Of a stretch of 46,277 bases of DNA, positions 41,161 to 46,277 are shown piece by piece. Each line of letters starts with the position of its first letter. Within the stretch, counting starts at the first letter, position 1. The stretch comes from Pseudomonas sp. SLFW (lineage in GTDB: Bacteria; Pseudomonadota; Gammaproteobacteria; Pseudomonadales; Pseudomonadaceae). The notes under the pieces are model-generated. The model ran no database searches. It worked only from the letters and a program-made list of their open reading frames with translations, and was not told the origin of the DNA. The stretch covers positions 1 through 46,277 of the forward strand of contig NZ_JAAAKW010000031.1 of assembly GCF_009905615.1 (NCBI RefSeq), written 5' to 3'. Both the position numbers and the translations under genes were made by a program.

Positions 41161-41784
41161 ATGAAAAAAAACAGCATTCATCCCTGGCCCATTCGCCTCA
41201 CGCACTGGATCAACGCCTTTGGCATGGTCTGCATGTTCATGAGCGGGTGGGGCATTTACAACGCGTCGCCGCTGTTCCGCTTTTCCTTCCCCCGGGATTT
41301 CACCCTCGGCGGCTGGCTCGGCGGCGCGCTGGCCTGGCACTTCGCGGTGATGTGGCTGTTGGTGATCAACGGCCTGATCTACGTGGCGTACGGGCTGCTC
41401 AGCAAGCACTTCAAGCGCGACTTCCTGCCTGTCACCCCCAAGGCGGTCAAACGCGATTTGGTGGACGCCTTGCGTTTTCGCCTCAAGCACGAGAAGGGCG
41501 TGTACAACGCTGTCCAGCGCTTGATGTATTGGCTGGTGCTGGCGGCAGGCGTGCTGATCGTGGTGTCGGGGCTGGCGATCTGGAAACCGATTCAATTGCA
41601 GGAATTGACCGCGCTGTTCGGCGGCTACGACTTTGCCCGCTTCGTGCATTTTGGCGCAATGGCGGCGATTGGCGCGTTTGTCGTGGTGCACCTGGCGCTG
41701 GTGTTGCTGGTGCCGAAAACCCTGTTGCCGATGATCACCGGCGGCACGCGTGTGATGGAAAGCGGGAAGGGCGAACATGATTGA
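41161..41784 (+). CDS. Cytochrome b561/b6-type membrane protein, partner of molybdoenzyme
   Basis: 207 residues, four main helices (about 15-38, 58-78, 120-142, 160-186). Several His lie in or near helices (WPIRLTHWINAF, ALAWHFAVMW, FARFVHFGAMAAIG, VVVHLALV), fitting di-haem b binding. It would pass electrons from quinol or another donor to the molybdoenzyme encoded next, with which it overlaps by 8 bases. Equivalent in role to MsrQ, though of the cytochrome b561 type. Weak ribosome site (GAG). Confidence 0.88.
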   Translation: MKKNSIHPWPIRLTHWINAFGMVCMFMSGWGIYNASPLFRFSFPRDFTLGGWLGGALAWHFAVMWLLVINGLIYVAYGLLSKHFKRDFLPVTPKAVKRDLVDALRFRLKHEKGVYNAVQRLMYWLVLAAGVLIVVSGLAIWKPIQLQELTALFGGYDFARFVHFGAMAAIGAFVVVHLALVLLVPKTLLPMITGGTRVMESGKGEHD

Positions 41785-42547
41785 ACCGAAAAAACGCGCG
41801 ATCCAGCGCATCAAGCTGGAACCGGCGCAACAGACCCAACTGGAAAACCTGCAACGCCGTCACTTCCTCAAAGGCGGCCTGACCGTGGGCGCGATGGCCA
41901 TGCTCAGCGGCTGCAACCTGCAGGACGGCGATCAGGTGGACAAAGTGCTGTGGAGCATGTCGCGCTGGAACGACCGGGTGCAGGCCTGGCTGTTCAGCGG
42001 GCAGAAACTGGCGCCGACCTTCGCCAAGGAGCAGATCCGCAACCCGTTCCCGTTCAACGCGTTCTACGGCGAGGACGACATCCCCGACCTGGACGTGGCC
42101 GACTGGAAGCTTGGCGTCTCCGGGTTGGTGCGCGACAAGGCCTCGTGGACTCTCGACGGCCTGCGCAAACTCCCGCAGCGCACTGACATCACGCGACTGA
42201 TCTGCGTCGAAGGCTGGAGCGCCATCGGGCAGTGGGGCGGAGTGCCGCTGAAGACGTTCCTTGAGCACGTCGGCGCGGACACCTCGGCCAAATTCGTCGG
42301 CTTCAAGTGCGCGGACCGTTACTACTCCAGTCTCGACATGCCCACCGCCTTGCACCCGCAAACCCTGCTGGCGCTGGATTTTGGCGAGGTCGCGTTGCCG
42401 CCGAGCTACGGCTACCCGCTGCGCATCCGCGTGCCCACCAAGCTGGGCTTTAAGAACCCCAAGCACATCGTCGAGATCTTTGTGACCAACGATTATCCGG
42501 GCGGGTATTGGGAGGATCAGGGGTACAACTGGTTCAGCGGGATTTAG
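41777..42547 (+). CDS. Sulfite-oxidase-family molybdopterin oxidoreductase (MsrP-like)
   Basis: 256 residues. Residues 27-46 combine a twin-arginine motif (RRHFLKG) with a lipobox-like LSGC ending at Cys46, so it may be a Tat-exported lipoprotein. The molybdopterin domain follows; Cys143 in RLICVEGWS is the expected Mo ligand, and GVPLKTFLEHV and YGYPLRIRVPTKLGFKNPK are family motifs. Co-transcribed with the cytochrome gene. The nearest known analogue is MsrPQ, which repairs oxidised Met in periplasmic proteins and is controlled by HprRS; that link is inferred from the divergent two-component genes. Sulfite oxidation is an alternative. Confidence 0.88.
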   Translation: MIEPKKRAIQRIKLEPAQQTQLENLQRRHFLKGGLTVGAMAMLSGCNLQDGDQVDKVLWSMSRWNDRVQAWLFSGQKLAPTFAKEQIRNPFPFNAFYGEDDIPDLDVADWKLGVSGLVRDKASWTLDGLRKLPQRTDITRLICVEGWSAIGQWGGVPLKTFLEHVGADTSAKFVGFKCADRYYSSLDMPTALHPQTLLALDFGEVALPPSYGYPLRIRVPTKLGFKNPKHIVEIFVTNDYPGGYWEDQGYNWFSGI

Positions 42548-42601
42548 GCTGGCGATGTTCCCCCTGTCTCTGCCTCAACACCTTCATGCGCCGCTGACCC
42601 C

Positions 42602-42692
42602 CTGTGGGAGCGAATCCATTCGCGAAAAATGGTCCAGTCGATAGAGATGTACCGACTGGGATGGCCAATCGCGAATGAATTCGCTCCCACAG
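42602..42692. repeat. REPIN-type paired palindrome (GCGAATTCATTCGC family)
   Basis: 24-base arms with one mismatch (GCGAATCCATTCGC on the left). The spacer shares GATAGAGATG with the element at 16413-16501. Confidence 0.85.
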
Positions 42693-42721
42693 AATGAATT
42701 TTCGCCGGACTGAACGGACAT

Positions 42722-42761
42722 AAAAAAACCGCCTGCCGAGTCATCGGCAGGCGGGCTTTTT
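42722..42761. terminator. Bidirectional intrinsic terminator
   Basis: CGCCTGCCGA pairs with TCGGCAGGCG around a short loop. A-run at 42722-42728 and T-run at 42757-42761 give U-tracts on both strands. It lies between convergent molybdoenzyme and efeM genes. Confidence 0.92.
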
Positions 42762-42774
42762 GTTGCGTTGAAAC

Positions 42775-43596
42775 TCAGTTCAGACCGAGTTTGCCACGCA
42801 TTTGCGACAGGTCTTCAGCCAGGGTGTTGACCGGGCCGGTCAGGGCTTTACGGTCGTTTTCTTTCACCTTGTCATAGGTTTCGAAACCGCCATCCTTGGT
42901 TTTGTACTTCGCCAGGATCTTGTCCACGGTGGCGAAGTTCTTGTCGACCTTGGCCACGAACGCCTTGTCCGACTTCTCCAATTGCGGCTTGAACAGGTCG
43001 ACGATTTTCTTCGCGCCGTCTACGTTGCCCTGGAAGTCATACAGGTCGGTGTGGCTGTAACGGTCTTCTTCACCGGAAATCTTGGTCGCCGCGACCTCTT
43101 CCAGCAGCGCCGCTGCACCGCCCACGACTTTCTCTGGCGGGAAGGTCAGGTCAGCGATGCGCGCTTGCAGGTCTTTGACGTCAGCCATCAGCTTGTCAGC
43201 CAGCGCGCCTTGATCCTTGGTGGTGTTCTTTTCGAAGAGCGCGTGCTCCAGACGGTGGAAGCCGGTGAAGTCTTCGGCTTCTACGCCTTTCTCATGGTCG
43301 TCAACGCGGGAGTCGATCGACTTGTCCAGGTCGTCGAACAGCTCGGCGATCGGCTCGATGGACTCGTAGGCAACGCGAGTGGTCGGGTACAGCTTCTTGG
43401 CGGTGGCCAGGTCGCCTTTTTTGATCGCGTCGGTGAATTTCTGCGTGTCGGCGGCCAGCTTGTCGACGTTTTCAGTGACATAGATTTTGTAGTCGGACAC
43501 TGGGGTCACCAGGTCCAGCGGTGCCGTCGCCGCGAACACGGACGGGGTCTGCAACAAGCCAAGGGTAACCAACAGCGCGAGAGGCGACTTTTTCAT
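42775..43596 (-). CDS. efeM: EfeM-type periplasmic iron-uptake protein (M75/imelysin domain)
   Basis: 273 residues. Signal peptide of about 22 residues ends VFA-ATAP. The rest is the imelysin/M75 helical domain with the HxxE metal site (GFHRLEHALF), as in the C-terminal part of EfeO, but without a cupredoxin domain. EfeM-type proteins are thought to bind ferric iron with EfeO and hand it to EfeU. ATG has AGGAAGAG ahead. Third and last gene of efeO-efeB-efeM; 27 bases from efeB, closed by a strong terminator. Confidence 0.9.
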   Translation of the reverse strand: MKKSPLALLVTLGLLQTPSVFAATAPLDLVTPVSDYKIYVTENVDKLAADTQKFTDAIKKGDLATAKKLYPTTRVAYESIEPIAELFDDLDKSIDSRVDDHEKGVEAEDFTGFHRLEHALFEKNTTKDQGALADKLMADVKDLQARIADLTFPPEKVVGGAAALLEEVAATKISGEEDRYSHTDLYDFQGNVDGAKKIVDLFKPQLEKSDKAFVAKVDKNFATVDKILAKYKTKDGGFETYDKVKENDRKALTGPVNTLAEDLSQMRGKLGLN

Positions 43597-43623
43597 GGAG
43601 CTCTTCCTGTGAGGTAAGGGTTG

Positions 43624-44946
43624 TCAGGCAGTTTTTGTTTTTACAGCGGAGGCAGCGGCCAGCAGCGACCGGCCTATGAAATCGTTGCTGTCTTTCACAC
43701 CCGGCAAGGTGAAGAAATACCCGCCGCCGACCGGCTTCAGGTACTCCTCCAGCGGCTCGCCGTTGAGGCGGGTCTGCACGGTGATAAAGCCTTTTTCCAG
43801 ATCCGACTGGTAGCAGATGAACAACAGGCCCATGTCCAGCTGGCCGTTTTTCATCACGCCGTTGGAGTAGTTGAACGGACGGCGCAGGATCAGGTTGCGC
43901 TGGCTTTCGGCCGTGCGCGGGTTCGCCAGGCGGATGTGAGCGTCGAGTTTCGTGAGCTTGCCTTCAGGGTCTTTGGCGTAATCCGGGACGTCGGTCTCGG
44001 TCTTGCCGTCCATTGGCGCGCCGGTCGGTTTGACCCGGCCAATGATGCTTTCCTGTTCCTGCAGCGGAGTACGGTCCCAGCGTTCGACCAGATTGCGAAT
44101 GATGCGCACGGCCTGATAGCTGCCGTTGGCGGCCCAAGCGGGCTCGTCGCTGCCGGCTTGCACCCAGACCAGTTCGTTCATGGTCTTCTGGTTGTTGGAA
44201 TCAGGGTTGGCCGAGCCGTCGCGGAAACCGAGGAAGTTGCGCGCGCTCTCAGGCGGTTGGCCTGGTTTGAGCGGGGCCTGGGCGGGCACGGTGCCTTCCT
44301 GCTTCCAGCGCACCAACAGCAGGTCCGGCAGGTTTTTCACGATGTCGCGCAGGGCGTGAATGTTGCTGTCCGGCGCGTTGGAGCAGAACTGAATGCTCAG
44401 GTCGCCGTGGCAGCAGGCCGCTTCGAGGGCGTCGTTGGGAAAACCGACCATGCGTTGCAGGCGCTTGGGCTTGACGTGCTCCAGACCGAAACGCTCGTCG
44501 AACAGCGAGTCGCCGACCGACACGGTAATGGTCAGGTTATCCGGGGTGACCACCGGGCCAAGAATGCCGGAGTCCAGCGGCGGCAGCTTCGGATCGACCT
44601 GAGGCACGGCGCCACCGGTCATCAGGAACGTGATGCGCTCGTTGAGCGTGCGGAACAGGCGCTCCAGATCGTCGGTGTCCTGGGCCAGCACGTCGAAGGC
44701 CACCACCATGCCCGCCGTCGGGCGGGGGGTGACGATGCCGGTCTGATGCACGCCGTGGAATTCGTTGCGGTCCTGGGTCTTTTCGCTTTTCGGGGCTTCG
44801 GTCACTTGCGCCGGGGCACTGGTGGCTGCGAGGGCATTGCCGCTCAGGCTGGCACCGGCCATGGCAGCACCGGCCGCGCCAAGGCCCATCAGGACACGGC
44901 GGCGTTCAGCGGAAATCGGGGCGTTGGACGAATCGGAGTCTTTCAT
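43624..44946 (-). CDS. efeB: Dye-decolourising haem peroxidase EfeB, Tat-exported
   Basis: 440 residues. Twin-arginine signal (ERRRVLMGLGAAG, residues 14-26; cleavage near ALA-ATS). Dyp-type peroxidase with the GxxDG-type motif in LGFRDGSANPD, the proximal haem His in DAHIRLANPR, and a ferredoxin-like duplicated fold. In the EfeUOB system it acts in the periplasm on ferrous iron or haem to supply iron to the EfeU permease. Sits between efeO and efeM in one operon. Confidence 0.95.
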   Translation of the reverse strand: MKDSDSSNAPISAERRRVLMGLGAAGAAMAGASLSGNALAATSAPAQVTEAPKSEKTQDRNEFHGVHQTGIVTPRPTAGMVVAFDVLAQDTDDLERLFRTLNERITFLMTGGAVPQVDPKLPPLDSGILGPVVTPDNLTITVSVGDSLFDERFGLEHVKPKRLQRMVGFPNDALEAACCHGDLSIQFCSNAPDSNIHALRDIVKNLPDLLLVRWKQEGTVPAQAPLKPGQPPESARNFLGFRDGSANPDSNNQKTMNELVWVQAGSDEPAWAANGSYQAVRIIRNLVERWDRTPLQEQESIIGRVKPTGAPMDGKTETDVPDYAKDPEGKLTKLDAHIRLANPRTAESQRNLILRRPFNYSNGVMKNGQLDMGLLFICYQSDLEKGFITVQTRLNGEPLEEYLKPVGGGYFFTLPGVKDSNDFIGRSLLAAASAVKTKTA

Positions 44947-45012
44947 GTGGATAGTTTCTTCGCTCGGGTTTCAGGGCCGGGCGGGTGCAGAAAGGCACCC
45001 GCCAGGGCACGC

Positions 45013-46221
45013 TTACAGGCCAGTGAGGCCCAGGGCCGGATCGATTCCATCGAGTGCATCGGCCAGCGCCTTGGCCTTGTCCGCGATTTGTTTGCGTTGT
45101 TCTGCGCCGACCTGGTCGTACGGCTTGTAGCCGCTGTCGGTCTTGAGCATCAGGAACTGGTCGTCCAGTGCGGTGCTGGCGTCGTCGATTTTCTTCAGCA
45201 CATCGCCCCAGTTCCTGGCCAGCAGTGGGCGCAACAGCTCGATGACTTTGCGAGTGCCTTCCAGGTTGGCGGCGAAACCGCTGACGTCGAGGTGGCTGTA
45301 ACGCTCTTCTTCGCCGTTGCTGCGGATGTCGGCCAGGCTGCGCATGTTGCGCACCACCATGCTCGCCAGTTGCTCCGGCGCGATGCTTTGGGCCAGCAAT
45401 TGGGTTTTCAGCGTCGCGATGTCGGCTTGCAGCTTCTGCGCGACCGGCGACAGGCCGTCCACGGACTTCTGCGAGAACAGGCCGAACTCGATGCGGTGGA
45501 AGCCGCTGAAACCAGGGTCCTGCTCGCGTTTTTCGAAATAATCGGCGCGGGCGTTGATCGCATTGTCCAGCTCGGCCAAGCGTTGCGCGGCGGGGGCAAT
45601 CCGCTGATACGCGGCGCGGGCCGGGGCGTAGGCTTTCTGCGCAGCGGCCAGATCGCCGCTGTCGATGGCCTGTTGCAGATCGGCGGTGGCGCGGATCAGC
45701 GCGCTGCTCTGGGTGCTCAGGTAGACGCGGTACTCCGACAGCGGGCCGATGAAGGCGACCATCGAAGGACGGGCTTTCGCAGCGGCTTCGGATTCAGCGG
45801 TGGGCGTCACGTGCAGAGTGCCGCGCGGGTTGCTCAGCAGGCCGCAGGTGATCGCGTAGTCGCCGGGTTGCAGGTTGGCATTGATGATCTGACTCAGGCC
45901 GGGAACGATGTTTTCGCGCTCTTCGACCACCAGCACGCCGTCGAGGATTTCCCACTCCACGGCACGCTCGGAGGCGTTGACGATGCGGAACGCGTGCTTG
46001 CCCGCAGGCACGGTGATGGCGTTCGGCTCGCAGCTCTTGGCGTTGATGGTCACCACGGTTTCATTGCCGCCGTTGGCGATGCGCTTTTTCTGCGCGGCCT
46101 GCGAGGCGAAATAGAACATGGCGCCTGCGGCGATCATCAGCAGCACGGAACCTGCGACGGCAAATTGCAGGGCGCGTTTAGGCTTGGCTTTCTGCGGAGG
46201 AAGGCCGGTCTGACTGGTCAT
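45013..46221 (-). CDS. efeO: Iron-uptake protein EfeO with cupredoxin and M75 domains
   Basis: 402 residues. An N-terminal helix (about 18-40) acts as signal or anchor. A cupredoxin-like domain (about 50-140) carries Cys ligands in NAKSCEPNAI and YAITCGLLSNP; the M75/imelysin domain (about 155-400) has the HxxE motif in GFHRIEFGLF. It binds iron in the periplasm for transfer to EfeU. AAGGG lies 5 bases ahead of the ATG. The permease gene efeU is not in the window; it may lie just to the right. First gene of the visible operon. Confidence 0.94.
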   Translation of the reverse strand: MTSQTGLPPQKAKPKRALQFAVAGSVLLMIAAGAMFYFASQAAQKKRIANGGNETVVTINAKSCEPNAITVPAGKHAFRIVNASERAVEWEILDGVLVVEERENIVPGLSQIINANLQPGDYAITCGLLSNPRGTLHVTPTAESEAAAKARPSMVAFIGPLSEYRVYLSTQSSALIRATADLQQAIDSGDLAAAQKAYAPARAAYQRIAPAAQRLAELDNAINARADYFEKREQDPGFSGFHRIEFGLFSQKSVDGLSPVAQKLQADIATLKTQLLAQSIAPEQLASMVVRNMRSLADIRSNGEEERYSHLDVSGFAANLEGTRKVIELLRPLLARNWGDVLKKIDDASTALDDQFLMLKTDSGYKPYDQVGAEQRKQIADKAKALADALDGIDPALGLTGL

Positions 46222-46277
46222 GGTTGCCCTTATTTGTTCGTAACTGAGGAAGAGTGGCCGTGTTCATGGGCCGGGCG
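46222..46277. other. efeO leader at the window edge
   Basis: Only 56 bases remain. They hold the ribosome site of efeO; no promoter, Fur box or efeU sequence can be identified. Confidence 0.4.

Overview
The window is a chromosomal segment of a Pseudomonas, most likely of the fluorescens/putida/syringae side of the genus. The evidence is high G+C with strong third-position bias, the pairing of an Aer-type receptor with acnA as in P. aeruginosa, SoxR facing an antibiotic-biosynthesis-monooxygenase gene, msuD with an SfnR-like activator, an EfeOBM iron operon, and many REPIN-type paired palindromes between genes. No rRNA, tRNA, CRISPR array, transposase or prophage gene was seen.

Layout. (1) 1-8442 is an accessory block. 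Five minus-strand genes (one cut by the window edge) encode proteins built from the same Ig-like modules; three of them are near-identical-length tandem copies. A sixth minus-strand gene carries one module of the same kind, and a plus-strand autotransporter sits among them. None of the module proteins has a visible signal peptide. This is the least explained part of the window. (2) 8656-18834 is mostly core: aer-type chemoreceptor, CPBP membrane protease, acnA, rlmM, an XRE-cupin regulator, an FAD/NAD(P)-binding protein and an unknown small helical protein. (3) 18825-22279 holds soxR with a SoxR box facing a small monooxygenase, then msuD and a sigma-54 activator for organosulfur use. (4) 22610-30101 has a LysR regulator, a divergent leuCD pair without leuB, a Pit phosphate transporter, a CorA/ZntB-type transporter and an aldo/keto reductase. 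(5) 30579-36574 holds an A+T-rich Ig-like orphan gene and a tightly overlapped marR-FUSC-DUF1656-MFP-OMF efflux operon. (6) 37143-42547 has a family 7 alginate lyase, then a CopRS/HprRS-like two-component pair facing a periplasmic protein, a cytochrome b and a sulfite-oxidase-family molybdoenzyme. Two matching operator-like dyads lie between the two directions. (7) 42775-46221 is an efeO-efeB-efeM operon for iron uptake.

Several start codons were moved from the longest open frame to inner ATG, GTG or TTG codons because of ribosome binding sites or 4-base overlaps. REPIN-type repeats fall into at least four sequence families and sit in most intergenic gaps; a 57-base inverted repeat with one mismatch lies downstream of acnA. 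The points most worth following are the Ig-module/autotransporter cluster with its shared upstream motif, the covarying hairpins between its tandem copies, the paired dyads ahead of the redox operon, and the four consecutive 4-base overlaps in the efflux operon.
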